From assembly GCA_900546615.1 (NCBI GenBank), contig URDJ01000010.1:1-64000 (forward strand): 64,000 nucleotides of DNA, read 5' to 3'. Under the pieces are notes generated by a model, which saw only the letters and a list, made by a program, of their open reading frames with translations, did no database searches and was not told the DNA's origin. The DNA is from an uncultured Eubacteriales bacterium. Its GTDB lineage: Bacteria > Bacillota > Clostridia > Oscillospirales > Oscillospiraceae. Positions 24,919-33,591 of the stretch are shown here, one piece after another. A program made the translations under genes and the position numbers. How positions within the stretch are numbered: the first letter of the stretch is position 1; every line of letters begins with the position of its first letter.

Positions 24919-25433
24919 GGTTTTGCACAAGCAGAAACAGGTTGTGCACAGCCTGTAGGCAGGTTATCCACATTTTCGGGGTTTTCCACAGGGTTTTCAA
25001 CAGTTTTTGCCTCGTGCGCGCTTCCTGTTGCTGTTGCTGCTGGAGATGGAGTTGTTTTTGCTGTTGGGTTGGTGTTGGAGTTGGGGTTGTAGTTGGAGTT
25101 GGAGTTGTTGTTGGAGTTGGAGTTGTTGTTGGAGTTGGCATCGTCGGCATTAGAGGGGATGCGTTCGCATGAGTCGGGGCTCCAGCGTTTGTTGGCGTTT
25201 TCGCGGGCTTTGTCGCATTTTTCCCTGTAGCGTTCCCGGTCTGCGTCTATTCTCGGCGCGACGAAGGTCCAGAGCATTTCGAGCACCGGGCTGTCGAAGC
25301 CGGGCCGGGACGTTTCGTCCTGACCGTAGTCGAGGATGGCGTCCAGCAGCCGGCCTTTTTCGCTCAGGGAGAGTTTCTCAAGGGCGGGTTTGAGGTCGAA
25401 GAACACCATGACCCCGGGCATCTTTTTTGCCAT
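24810..25433 (-). CDS. Phage/ICE-like DUF6291-type protein with low-complexity tail
   Basis: The N-terminal 75 residues (PGVMVFFDLKPALEKLSL, then GRLLDAILDYGQ) match the DUF6291 type seen in prophages and conjugative elements. The middle is an Asn/Ser repeat encoded by GTTGGA-type hexamers. The tail includes VENPVENPENVDN, encoded by a row of DnaA-box-like sequences on the opposite strand. Start ATG 25433 with GGGGGT upstream. The 3' end overlaps the convergent C39-M14 gene by 109 bases. No other phage gene adjoins, so it is probably a stranded mobile-element relic. Function unknown. Confidence 0.65.
   Translation of the reverse strand: MAKKMPGVMVFFDLKPALEKLSLSEKGRLLDAILDYGQDETSRPGFDSPVLEMLWTFVAPRIDADRERYREKCDKARENANKRWSPDSCERIPSNADDANSNNNSNSNNNSNSNYNPNSNTNPTAKTTPSPAATATGSAHEAKTVENPVENPENVDNLPTGCAQPVSACAKPQPAAADLSQSAMTYGAATLRTRITAQAASRCGSSP
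24921..25002 (+). repeat. Row of five DnaA-box-like nonamers
   Basis: TTTTGCACA (24921), TTGTGCACA (24942), TTATCCACA (24964, a perfect consensus DnaA box), TTTTCCACA (24982) and TTTTCAACA (24994), all in the same orientation at 12-22 base spacing, inside the 3' half of the DUF6291-type gene. Confidence 0.6.
25020..25140. repeat. GTTGGA/GTTGTT tandem hexamer repeat
   Basis: Imperfect hexamers, including an 18-base unit (GTTGGA twice, then GTTGTT) repeated from 25092 to about 25137. Read on the minus strand they encode an Asn/Ser-rich linker. Copy-number changes would stay in frame. Confidence 0.8.
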
Positions 25434-25625
25434 GACTATACCCCCAGTTTCAGGTTGGGATACAATATAGCGAGTTTCGGTCAATTCGCAAGAGGTAAAA
25501 CGGTTTTTTTGCCGACGGCCGGGAGACGGACCCGGGCCTCGCGAACGGCCTTCCTGCGCAGGAGGTCTTTGCATACGCCGGGCGTGAGCCGGGAAGCTGC
25601 CGTCGGAGGCGGTCAGGGGGAAGTG

Positions 25626-25662
25626 AAAAAAAGCAGCAGCCGCCGTATGGCAGCTGCTGCGT
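25626..25662 (-). terminator. Terminator of infC-rpmI-rplT
   Basis: Minus strand: GCAGCAGCTGCC/GGCGGCTGCTGC stem with an ATAC loop, followed by T7. The 190 bases between here and the DUF6291-type start hold only inverted GC-rich patches. Confidence 0.9.
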
Positions 25663-25685
25663 TGCTTTATATTATAAATGGAGCC

Positions 25686-26039
25686 TCAAAGGGCGGCCTT
25701 TGCCTTTTCGCACAGAGCGGTGAAAGCGGCGGCGTCGTGGATGGCGGTCTCGGAGAGCATCTTGCGGTTCATGTCGATGCCCGCCTTCTTCAGGCCGTGC
25801 ATGAAGGTGGAGTAGTTCATGCCGTTGGCCTTGCAGCCCGCGCTGATTCGGGTGATCCACAGCTGGCGGAAGTCGCGCTTCTTCTGCTTGCGGCCCGCGT
25901 AGGCGTACCTGCCGGACTTCATCACCTGTTCCTTGGCCATCTTGAAGTGCCGGGACTTGTTGCCCCAGTAGCCCTTCGCCAGACCAAGCATCTTGTTCCT
26001 TCTCTTGCGCGTCATCATCGCGCCTTTAACTCTGGCCAT
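25686..26039 (-). CDS. rplT: 50S ribosomal protein L20
   Basis: 117 residues, basic N-terminus [23 protein letters not shown], then [19 protein letters not shown] rRNA-binding core. Binds 23S rRNA early in assembly and, in Firmicutes, represses its own operon through the leader. Last gene of infC-rpmI-rplT, 15 bases after rpmI. Confidence 0.98.
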   Translation of the reverse strand: MARVKGAMMTRKRRNKMLGLAKGYWGNKSRHFKMAKEQVMKSGRYAYAGRKQKKRDFRQLWITRISAGCKANGMNYSTFMHGLKKAGIDMNRKMLSETAIHDAAAFTALCEKAKAAL

Positions 26040-26054
26040 TTCGCTCAGTCCTCC

Positions 26055-26252
26055 TTATTTATACGGGATCATGCGCTTGATCGCGGACTCGTTCGTCACG
26101 TCCGCGTAGGCGCCCTGACGGAGGCCCCTCTTGCGCTTGGTGTCTTTCTTGGTGAGAATGTGGCTCTTGAACGCGTGCGCACGCTTGACCTTGCCGGTCT
26201 TCGTGAGGTTGAACCTCTTTTTCGCACCGCTGTGCGTCTTCAGTTTAGGCAT
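26055..26252 (-). CDS. rpmI: 50S ribosomal protein L35
   Basis: 65 residues: [30 protein letters not shown] and the C-terminal RMIPYK are diagnostic. Middle gene of the infC operon. Confidence 0.98.
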   Translation of the reverse strand: MPKLKTHSGAKKRFNLTKTGKVKRAHAFKSHILTKKDTKRKRGLRQGAYADVTNESAIKRMIPYK

Positions 26253-26282
26253 GGCAGTTATTTCTCCTTCCCTTGGTTTGGC

Positions 26283-26864
26283 TTACTCCTTCGTATCGCT
26301 GGGCTGGGGCCGCTCATCCTTCGGCTTGCCCTGCTTCTTCGCGGGCGTCTGCGGCTTGGGAGACAGGAATATCGACATGTTCCGGCCTTCCAGCTTCGGC
26401 TGCTTGTCGAGATTCGCCAGCTCGGAGCACTTCGCCGCAAAATCACGCAGCAGCTCCTCGCCGATGTTCGTGTGCGCCATCTCCCTGCCCCGGAACCGGA
26501 CCGTGACCTTCACCCTGTCGCCGTCGGCCAGGAATTTCTGACCGTTCTTCAGCTTCACGAGAAAATCGTTCTCGCCTATGCTCGGCGACATGCGTATCTC
26601 CTTGATCTCGATCACGCGCTGGTTCTTCCGCGCTTCCTTCTCACGCTTGGACTGCTCGAAACGGTACTTCCCGTAGTCCATTATCTTGCAGACCGGCGGA
26701 TTCGAGCCCGGCGCGATCTTCACGAGATCCAGATCCTTCTCGATGGCTATGTTCAGCGCCGCCGCCGAGCTCATGATCCCCAGCTGCTCGCCACCCTCGC
26801 CTATGAGACGGACCTCTCTGTCGCGTATCTCCTCATTGACCTGATATTCCGTGACTGCTATCAA
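26283..26864 (-). CDS. infC: Translation initiation factor IF-3
   Basis: Binds the 30S subunit and checks start codon and initiator tRNA. 193 residues. N domain with VNEEIRDREVRLIGEGGEQLGIM, C domain with KIMDYGKYRFEQSKREKEAR. GGGAGG lies 5 bases before TTG 26864; an ATA codon follows at once, so a rare ATA start in place of TTG cannot be excluded (infC often uses unusual starts). First gene of the operon behind a structured leader. Confidence 0.96.
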   Translation of the reverse strand: MIAVTEYQVNEEIRDREVRLIGEGGEQLGIMSSAAALNIAIEKDLDLVKIAPGSNPPVCKIMDYGKYRFEQSKREKEARKNQRVIEIKEIRMSPSIGENDFLVKLKNGQKFLADGDRVKVTVRFRGREMAHTNIGEELLRDFAAKCSELANLDKQPKLEGRNMSIFLSPKPQTPAKKQGKPKDERPQPSDTKE

Positions 26865-27044
26865 AAACACCTCCCGCAAATCTTGTCCCAGCGTCAATAT
26901 GCAAAAAACGCAGATATCATTCGATATCCGCGCACACAAACACTCCGCCGTCCCGGTCTTTCGGGACGGATATGTTTATTAACCGCAGCTCGCTCTCTCG
27001 CGGCCGGGTGAGACCGGCGGACACCGTTCTTCTTTGTTTTAAGC
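26865..27044 (-). ncRNA. infC/L20 autoregulatory leader
   Basis: About 180 bases between the promoter and infC with two hairpins on the minus strand: CCGTCCC/GGGACGG (about 26959-26980), then GCGGATATC/GATATCTGC followed by T6 (about 26905-26934), a likely attenuator. Position and layout match the L20 leader of Firmicutes, where L20 binding ends transcription. The exact L20-binding pseudoknot was not modelled. Confidence 0.7.
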
Positions 27045-27050
27045 CTTGTT

Positions 27051-27079
27051 ACTATACCAGACCAGTGCCGCCTTGTCAA
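27051..27079 (-). promoter_or_regulatory. Promoter of infC-rpmI-rplT
   Basis: Minus strand TTGACA (27079-27074), 17-base spacer, TATAGT (27056-27051). Confidence 0.9.
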
Positions 27080-27167
27080 GTGTTTTTTATATTCATTCCT
27101 CCCAACTTTTTGTCATTATCAAAAGAAATGGGACGGGGGCCGCAGCCTCCCGCCCCTGCTGTATGTC

Positions 27168-29165
27168 TCAGCTCAGCTCGAATATCATTGCCGACTCTGC
27201 CGGAATATCGAATTTTATCAGCCCGTCGGCTATGGCAAACTCGCGGCCCGTCAGCAGGCATCTCGCCCGCGTCAGCCCCAGCGACTTCAGCCCATCCAGC
27301 TGCTTCGTGGTCAGCCCCGTATTATCCAGCCAGATGTCCGCCACCAGCTGCTTGTCCCAGTCCGAGCGGTTCACTACCGCCAGATATGCCCCGTTCCTCG
27401 CGGGCAGCCGGAACACGTCCTTGCCGCCTGTCACGCAGCGCAGCACGCACAGCACGTCCGGGTCCGGCGCAGAAAACGCCGCCGCCCCCGTCGAGAGCGC
27501 GTCGTGCCCATTCCTTATCTTCCCCAGAGCCGCGTACCAGTCGGTCAGCGGCCGCGCGCCCATCGTGAAAGGCCCGCGGTCAAAGGGGTCCAGCATGCCG
27601 CCCATGCCCGTCTCGTCCCCGTAATACACGCATGGCACGCCCGGGATAACGAACTGCACCGCTGCCGCCAGCCTCTGCATGGACGCGCCGCGTATGTCCT
27701 GCGCGTCGCCCACGATGAACCTCGCCTGCTGCTCCCGGCTCAGGCTCCGCGCGTCCAGCCTCGTCGCCAGCGCCGTGCGCACCCTCTCCACGTCGTGCGA
27801 GGACACGAGGTTCATCAGCGACCAGTACATCGGTTCAGGGTAATTCAGCCTCTGCGCCAGCAGGAACGACGCAAGCGCTCTCGCGTCCGTGCGGAAGCAC
27901 AAAAAGTCTATGAGCGCCGTCCTGAACGGGTAGTTCATCACCGAATCCAGCGACTCTCCCAGAGCGTATTTCCTCCGCGAGCCGTAGCTCGACTTGATGA
28001 CCGCGTCCTCCCAGACCTCGCCGAGCACCACCGCGTCCCTGTCCTCGGCCTTAGCCGCCTGCCGGATGAGCCGCAGGGCCTCGTCCGGCAGCTCGTCGGC
28101 CACGTCCAGCCTCCAGCCGGACGCGCCCCGGCGTATCCAGGTCCGCACGACGCTGTCCCGCCCGCTGATGACAAAGTCCCGCCAATCCGCGTTATTCTCA
28201 TCCACCTCGGGCAAGTCCGGGAAGTTCCACCAGCAGCGGTAGTTATCCGGGTACTGCCGGAAATCGTACCAGCCGTAATACGGCGAGGTCGTCCCGGCGT
28301 TATACGCGCCCGCGTCATCGTAGTGCGAGAACTTGTTGAAATATATGCTGTCCGCGCCCGTATGCGAGAACACGCCGTCGAGCATTATGCGTATCCCCAG
28401 CCGCTCCGCCGCGGAACAGAGATTTTCAAAGTCCTCGTTCGTGCCGAGTATCGGGTCAATATTCAGGTAATCCGCCGTGTCGTACCTGTGGTTGGAGCAG
28501 GCCTCGAACACCGGGTTCAAGTAGATGACGCTCACGCCCAGGCTCTTTAGATAATTCAGCCGGCTCTCGATGCCCTTGAGCGTGCCGCCGTAGAAGTCCA
28601 GCGGGAAGTAAAAGCCGTCGGCGCTGTTCGGCTGCCAGTCCACAGGCTCGCCCCAGTCCTCGTGGAACTTGACCTGCCGGCCCATGGCCCGGTGCTTCTC
28701 TATGCCGTCCCTCGCCGTGTCGCTCCAATCCCGCGCAAAGCGGTCCGGGAAGATCTGGTACATGACGCTCCTGCGGAACCAGGCCGGCGTCTCGAAGCCC
28801 CTGTCATAGACCGTCAGCCGGAACCCGTCGCCCCGCGAGCTCATCAGCTGGCCGAACCTGCCGTTCTCGCCCGCGCACAGCCAATATTCCCCGCCCGCAA
28901 GGCTCAGCCTGAACGAGTACCAGAGCGCCTCGGCCTTCTCCGGCATCGTCAGCGTCACGGACCAGCGCCCGTCGCCCTGCACGAGCTCGTATCTCTCCTC
29001 AAATCCGTCGCCATTGAGCACCAGCTCGGCATCCAGCACCGCGCCTGCCCCATCCGTGAACGCAAGCTCTACCTCCTCGCCCGTCTTCGCCGGGCCTATC
29101 GGACAGCGGCAGCTCTCCCTTGCCGTGTCGTGCACTATGTGTGGAGTAAGTTCCGAAATTATCAT
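27168..29165 (-). CDS. GH13 alpha-glycosidase (neopullulanase/cyclomaltodextrinase type)
   Basis: Cytosolic alpha-1,4/1,6-glucan hydrolase, 665 residues, with an N-terminal immunoglobulin-like domain (about 1-120) and a catalytic barrel. GH13 regions: DGVFSHTG (I), GWRLDVADE (II, nucleophile Asp), GEVWED (III, acid Glu), SSHDVER (IV). YQIFPDRF is typical of the neopullulanase subfamily. No signal peptide. Its ATG overlaps the stop of the phosphorylase-like gene (ATGA). It ends the glycogen operon, probably as a debranching or maltodextrin-trimming enzyme. Confidence 0.88.
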   Translation of the reverse strand: MIISELTPHIVHDTARESCRCPIGPAKTGEEVELAFTDGAGAVLDAELVLNGDGFEERYELVQGDGRWSVTLTMPEKAEALWYSFRLSLAGGEYWLCAGENGRFGQLMSSRGDGFRLTVYDRGFETPAWFRRSVMYQIFPDRFARDWSDTARDGIEKHRAMGRQVKFHEDWGEPVDWQPNSADGFYFPLDFYGGTLKGIESRLNYLKSLGVSVIYLNPVFEACSNHRYDTADYLNIDPILGTNEDFENLCSAAERLGIRIMLDGVFSHTGADSIYFNKFSHYDDAGAYNAGTTSPYYGWYDFRQYPDNYRCWWNFPDLPEVDENNADWRDFVISGRDSVVRTWIRRGASGWRLDVADELPDEALRLIRQAAKAEDRDAVVLGEVWEDAVIKSSYGSRRKYALGESLDSVMNYPFRTALIDFLCFRTDARALASFLLAQRLNYPEPMYWSLMNLVSSHDVERVRTALATRLDARSLSREQQARFIVGDAQDIRGASMQRLAAAVQFVIPGVPCVYYGDETGMGGMLDPFDRGPFTMGARPLTDWYAALGKIRNGHDALSTGAAAFSAPDPDVLCVLRCVTGGKDVFRLPARNGAYLAVVNRSDWDKQLVADIWLDNTGLTTKQLDGLKSLGLTRARCLLTGREFAIADGLIKFDIPAESAMIFELS

Positions 29166-29920
29166 ATATCAATAAACTTGGCGGGTGTGAGTATGTACAT
29201 CGCGCGGAACGACCCGGCCCGCCTCTCCTTCGTGCAGTTTATGCGCCCGCAGAGCGCCGCCGAGAGGGTCATGAGATCGACCTCCTCGTCCCGGATCACC
29301 GCGTTCGCGCCTATCCTCAGCCAGTCGCCCGGCCAGATGTCCCAGAACCGGCCGCAGAGCTTCTCGTTCACCGCGCGTATCAGCTCCGCGTCCCTCGGCT
29401 GCAGGGCCGCTATCGCGCCAGTCGGCACCCTCGCGTCCCGAGCGCCCTCGTCCGGCCTGAGCGTGAAACATCTGCCCACCAGCTCCACCGCGCTCTCCCA
29501 CGACGCGCCGTGCTCGTCCAGCAGCAGCCGGAGCACCTCCGGCAGTATCAGCGCGTCCAGGCCGCCGCCCAGCTGCCTCTGCAGCAGCCCCGGCAGCAGC
29601 CGGGTGTCCCTCAGGTACAAAAACGCCTCCGCCGCCGTCGCAGCTGCCTGAAAATACGCCGCCGATAGCTGCGGCACCTGTCCCGCATTCAGCTTCGAGG
29701 CCAGCTCCGCGCTCCTCGCCGACTCGTTATAGTCGGCCTTTACATCCCCGGAGCGTGCAGACGACCGGGCCTCGGCCCTGAAAGTGTCCCCCACCCTCAC
29801 GGCCGTGACCTCAAGCCTGTCCTTATATGTGACGGCAAGCCCCGTGTTCGTCCACACCTCGTCGCATCTGCCGCCGAAATACACGCTCACCCTTGCGCCG
29901 CCCGCGCCCGCCTGTGTCAT
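29162..29920 (-). CDS. Truncated, divergent glycogen phosphorylase-like protein without catalytic domain
   Basis: 252 residues. From about residue 85 it follows the N-terminal domain of GT35 phosphorylases in order: a YFQAAATAAEAFL segment (the usual QQYF...), LDALILPEVLRLLLDEHG (the usual ...PELMRILVDEHG), an altered TNHT-like segment, ELIRAVNEKL, then WPGDWLRIG. It stops just where the C-terminal PLP domain would begin, so no cofactor lysine exists. The frame is intact and overlaps glgA upstream and the GH13 gene downstream by 4 bases each, so it is translated. It may bind glucan or regulate; enzymatic phosphorolysis is unlikely. Confidence 0.6.
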   Translation of the reverse strand: MTQAGAGGARVSVYFGGRCDEVWTNTGLAVTYKDRLEVTAVRVGDTFRAEARSSARSGDVKADYNESARSAELASKLNAGQVPQLSAAYFQAAATAAEAFLYLRDTRLLPGLLQRQLGGGLDALILPEVLRLLLDEHGASWESAVELVGRCFTLRPDEGARDARVPTGAIAALQPRDAELIRAVNEKLCGRFWDIWPGDWLRIGANAVIRDEEVDLMTLSAALCGRINCTKERRAGSFRAMYILTPAKFIDI

Positions 29921-31395
29921 AAAAGCTCTATATACAGCCTCGCATAGCCCTCTGCCGAGCGCTCGAAGCCGAAGTCCGCGGACATCGCGTTCCGCACAAG
30001 GCGGTTCCAGTTGTCCGGCTCATTCCTGTACACATCCAGCGCGCGCTCCACCGCCGCCTTCATCTCATGCGCGTTATAATTGGCAAACGTGAAGCCCGTG
30101 CCCTCGCCCGTATACTGGTTATACGGCACGACGCTGTCCTTCAGGCCGCCCGTCTCGCGCACGATCGGCAGCGCGCCGTAGCGCATCGCGATCATCTGCG
30201 AAAGCCCGCAGGGCTCGAACTTCGACGGCATGAGCAGCATGTCCGCCCCCGCGTACACCCTGTGTGACAGCTCCTCGTTATACCCTATATACGCGCACAC
30301 CCGGCCGGGATACCGCCGCTCCGCCTCACGCATGAAGTTCTCGTACCTCGCCTCGCCGCTGCCCAGCAGCATGAAGCGGATATCCAGCTCCATCAGCTCG
30401 TCGAGCATCCTCTCCACAAGGTCGAAGCCCTTCTGGTCCGTCATCCGCGTCACCATGGCTGCGAGCGGGGCGGCCGTGTCCGCCTCCAGCCCCATCTCCG
30501 CCATCAGGCTCTCCTTGCAGGACTGCTTGCCCCTCAGGTGGCCCTTGTCATAGCGCTTGGCTATCACCGGGTCGCCGTAGGGGTTGAACACCTTCTTGTC
30601 TATGCCGTTGAGTATGCCGGTGAGCTGGTGCCGGCGCGCCGAAAGTATGCCCTCCAGCCCCTCGCCGTAGTAGGGCGTGCACAGCTCGTCGGCATAGCTC
30701 GGGCTTACCGTACTCAGCCTGTCCGCGAACACGCAGCCCGCCTTCAGGAAGGCCGCGCAGCCGTTTATCTCCATAAACTCAGGCGTGAAGTACCTGTCCT
30801 CCACCCGCAGCAGGTCCCGGAAAAAGTCGAAGCCGAACTTGCCCTGATAGTGGATGTTGTGTATCGTCAGCAGGGTCTTTATCCTGCCGTGGACGTAATA
30901 GCCGTACTGCGTCCGAAGCAGCATGGGCAGCATGGCCGTGTGCCAGTCGTTGCAGTGCAGCACGTCCGGGAAGAAACCGAGGTTCGGTATCGCGTCCAGC
31001 ACCGCCCTCGTAAAGAAGGCATACTGCTCGCCCTCCGCCTGCTCGCCCCTGTATATCTTGTCGCCGAAATAGTACTCGTTATCCACAAGGTAGATGGTCA
31101 CGCCGTCGAGCACCAGCTTCTCTATGCCCACGTACTGGCTGCGCCAGCCGAGGTCCACCGAGAAACTGAACATGTGCTCCACCTGCTCGCGGTATTTATC
31201 CTTCACGCACCTGTGATACGGCGTTATCACCCGCGCGTCTATGCCCAGCGCGGCGAGACTCCTGGGCAGGGTGCCCACCACGTCCGCAAGACCGCCCGTC
31301 TTGGATATCGGCGCGCACTCCGCCGCGGCTATCAGCACGTTGGGCAGCCGCTCCAGCCCCTTGTCCAGCAGAGCCTGTTGGAATTCACGTTTCAT
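29917..31395 (-). CDS. glgA: Glycogen synthase (ADP-glucose type)
   Basis: GT5 enzyme that extends alpha-1,4-glucan from ADP-glucose. 492 residues. The N-terminal substrate loop SKTGGLADVVGTLP, HNIHYQGKF near 160 and PSKFEPCGLSQMIAMRYG near 395 are diagnostic. Cytosolic. It lies 46 bases after glgB and overlaps the phosphorylase-like gene. The glgC/glgD genes for ADP-glucose are not in the window. Confidence 0.96.
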   Translation of the reverse strand: MKREFQQALLDKGLERLPNVLIAAAECAPISKTGGLADVVGTLPRSLAALGIDARVITPYHRCVKDKYREQVEHMFSFSVDLGWRSQYVGIEKLVLDGVTIYLVDNEYYFGDKIYRGEQAEGEQYAFFTRAVLDAIPNLGFFPDVLHCNDWHTAMLPMLLRTQYGYYVHGRIKTLLTIHNIHYQGKFGFDFFRDLLRVEDRYFTPEFMEINGCAAFLKAGCVFADRLSTVSPSYADELCTPYYGEGLEGILSARRHQLTGILNGIDKKVFNPYGDPVIAKRYDKGHLRGKQSCKESLMAEMGLEADTAAPLAAMVTRMTDQKGFDLVERMLDELMELDIRFMLLGSGEARYENFMREAERRYPGRVCAYIGYNEELSHRVYAGADMLLMPSKFEPCGLSQMIAMRYGALPIVRETGGLKDSVVPYNQYTGEGTGFTFANYNAHEMKAAVERALDVYRNEPDNWNRLVRNAMSADFGFERSAEGYARLYIELL

Positions 31396-31441
31396 TTTTC
31401 CCCCGTCCTTTCGCTTGGTTGGCGATCCCTGTGTCCCCGCG

Positions 31442-33415
31442 TCACTTTGTCTTTTTCTGCGCGGGCTTTTTCTTCGCGGCCTTCTCCTTCTTCGCGGCCG
31501 CCTCCCTCAGCTTCTTCTGTGAGGTCGGCGTGAACCTGAACCACACGCAGGACATCGGCGGCAGGGTTATCTTCGCCGAGCACGGGTGGTCGAGGAAAGG
31601 CTCGTCCACGGACTCGATCTCCGGTCTGTTCAGTATGCCCGAACCGCCGTACCTCACGTCGTCCGAGTTTATCAGCTCCCTGAGCGTGCCCGGCCTGGGC
31701 AGGCCGATCGAGAAATCGTCGTACCTCACCGGCGTAAAGTTCACGGCGCAGACTATAAAAGAGCGCTGCGACATGCGCATGAAGGCCACTGAGCTGCGGT
31801 CGGAATCGTCCACGTTCAGCCACGAGAAACCGTTCCAGGAGTCGTCCACCTTCCAGAGCGCCGCCGTGGTATTATATATCCGGCCCAGCTCGCGCACGTA
31901 CCTCTGCATCCCCTCGTGTATCGGGTACTCCAGCAGATTCCAGTCGAGCTGCTGGTTATAGTTCCACTCGATAAACTGCGCAAATTCCCCGCCCATGAAC
32001 ATCAGTTTCTTGCCGGGGTGCGCGAACTGGTAGCCGTAGAGCGCACGCAGGGAGGCGAACTTCGTCTCATAGTCGCCCCACATCTTGTTCACCATCGACG
32101 CCTTGCCGTGCACCACCTCGTCGTGCGAGAATGCCAGCACGAAATTCTCCGAGAAGGCGTACATCATCGAGAAGGTCAGGCGGCTGTGGTTATAACTGCG
32201 GAAATAGGGGTCCATCGCCATGTAGTCAAGCGTGTCATGCATGAAGCCCATGTCCCACTTGAACATGAAACCCAGCCCTCCGACCTCCGGCGGGCGCGAC
32301 ACCAGCGGGAAAGCCGTCGACTCCTCCGCTATCGTTACGGCGCCGGGGTACTCGGTCAGGACGGCCGTGTTGAGCTTTCGCAGGAAGTCCACAGCGCCGA
32401 GGTTTATGTTCCCGCCGTCCTTATTCGGCGTCCATTCCCCGTGCCTGCGCCCGTAGTCCAGGTACAGCATGGAGCTGACCGCGTCCACCCTGATGCCGTC
32501 CACGTGGTATTTGTCGAAGAAAAACACCGCTGAGGACGTAAGGAAGCTCTGCACCTGCGGCCTCGCATAGTCGAATATCATCGTGCCCCAGTCGGGGTGC
32601 TCCGCCATCCTCCGCTCCTGGCACTCATAGCAGGGCGCGCCGTCAAACATCCTCAGCCCGTGCTCGTCCCTGGGGAAGTGGGCGGGCACCCAGTCGATGA
32701 TGACGCCTATGCCCTCGGAGTGGAGCTTGTCCACAAAGTACATGAAGTCCTGGGGCGTGCCGTAGCGGCTCGTCGGAGCAAAAAAGCCCGTCACCTGGTA
32801 ACCCCAGCTGCCGTCGTAGGGGTACTCCGTTATGGGCAGCAGCTCGACATGCGTATACTGCATGTTCTTCAGGTACTCCACCAGCTCGTCCGCCACCCGG
32901 CGGTAGTTCGGGAACACCTCGCCATCCTTCTTCCGCCACGAGCCTATGTGCATCTCGTATATCGACATCGGCGAGTGAACCGCGTCCCTCTCGCGCCGTT
33001 TCGCCATGTGCTCCGCGTCCGTCCACTCATAACCCTCGATGTCCCAGATCTTTGAGCCGGTCGCCGGCCCGGTCTCTGCGTGGAAGGCGAAGGGGTCGGC
33101 TTTGAGCACCGTGTTCCCGTCCGCTCCAACCACGCGGTATTTATAAATATCGCCGTTCTTCAGCCCCGGGATGAACAGCACCCATATCTCGTCCTCGCGT
33201 CTCCACATGGGATGCGCGTAGCCGTCCCAGCCGTTGAAGTCGCCCACGACCGAGACCTCCCTCGCGTGCGGAGCCCACACCGCAAAGCGGTGCATCCCGC
33301 ACTCCGGTATGTAGCGGCAGCCGAGAAGGTGATATGCCCTGCGCGCCCCGCCCGTATTGTATAGCCAAATGTCGTCATTGGAAACGTATCTCTCGATAAG
33401 CTCTCTCTGCTCCAT
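31442..33415 (-). CDS. glgB: 1,4-alpha-glucan branching enzyme
   Basis: GH13 enzyme that makes alpha-1,6 branches. 657 residues. CBM48 region with RFAVWAPHAREVSVVGDFNGW, then DWVPAHFPRDEHGL, DGIRVDAVSSMLY (nucleophile), AEESTAFP and FSHDEVVHGK. ATG 33415 was chosen because AGGAGGTG lies 5 bases upstream. The last 25 residues are a Lys/Ala-rich tail (KKLREAAAKKEKAAKKK) not usual in GlgB. First gene of the glycogen operon. Confidence 0.95.
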   Translation of the reverse strand: MEQRELIERYVSNDDIWLYNTGGARRAYHLLGCRYIPECGMHRFAVWAPHAREVSVVGDFNGWDGYAHPMWRREDEIWVLFIPGLKNGDIYKYRVVGADGNTVLKADPFAFHAETGPATGSKIWDIEGYEWTDAEHMAKRRERDAVHSPMSIYEMHIGSWRKKDGEVFPNYRRVADELVEYLKNMQYTHVELLPITEYPYDGSWGYQVTGFFAPTSRYGTPQDFMYFVDKLHSEGIGVIIDWVPAHFPRDEHGLRMFDGAPCYECQERRMAEHPDWGTMIFDYARPQVQSFLTSSAVFFFDKYHVDGIRVDAVSSMLYLDYGRRHGEWTPNKDGGNINLGAVDFLRKLNTAVLTEYPGAVTIAEESTAFPLVSRPPEVGGLGFMFKWDMGFMHDTLDYMAMDPYFRSYNHSRLTFSMMYAFSENFVLAFSHDEVVHGKASMVNKMWGDYETKFASLRALYGYQFAHPGKKLMFMGGEFAQFIEWNYNQQLDWNLLEYPIHEGMQRYVRELGRIYNTTAALWKVDDSWNGFSWLNVDDSDRSSVAFMRMSQRSFIVCAVNFTPVRYDDFSIGLPRPGTLRELINSDDVRYGGSGILNRPEIESVDEPFLDHPCSAKITLPPMSCVWFRFTPTSQKKLREAAAKKEKAAKKKPAQKKTK

Positions 33416-33478
33416 TACGCCACCTCCTGTTTGCTCCCGGCCGGGCCTCTCTCTCGCCCCGCGCCCGTCTTGTGTCCT

Positions 33479-33507
33479 ATTATACAATTTTTCCAGCACG
33501 AATCAAA
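33479..33507 (-). promoter_or_regulatory. Promoter of the glycogen operon
   Basis: Minus strand TTTGAT, 17 bases, TATAAT (33484-33479). Confidence 0.6.
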
Positions 33508-33530
33508 GCATTTTTTCATATATGTTCGTT

Positions 33531-33559
33531 TTGACTTTCAGGCATGTGTATTATATACT
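33531..33559 (+). promoter_or_regulatory. Promoter of the response regulator/kinase/lysA unit
   Basis: TTGACT, 17 bases, TATACT. Divergent from the glycogen operon. Confidence 0.85.
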
Positions 33560-33591
33560 GAATTGTACTGTATTTTTTGTGAGGTCGTGCT

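Noticed and set aside
24921..25002. Chromosomal replication origin
   Set aside because: DnaA-box-like motifs are present, but dnaA, dnaN and other origin genes are absent and the motifs are inside a phage-type coding sequence.
25455..27011. 518-codon plus-strand ORF across the ribosomal protein operon
   Set aside because: It lies antisense to rplT, rpmI and infC, which are unmistakable, and its translation has no family features. A by-product of high G+C coding sequence.
27135..27160. Terminator after the glycogen operon
   Set aside because: GC-rich inverted segments followed by TTTCTTTT are seen, but the arms pair poorly, so I did not list it as a feature.
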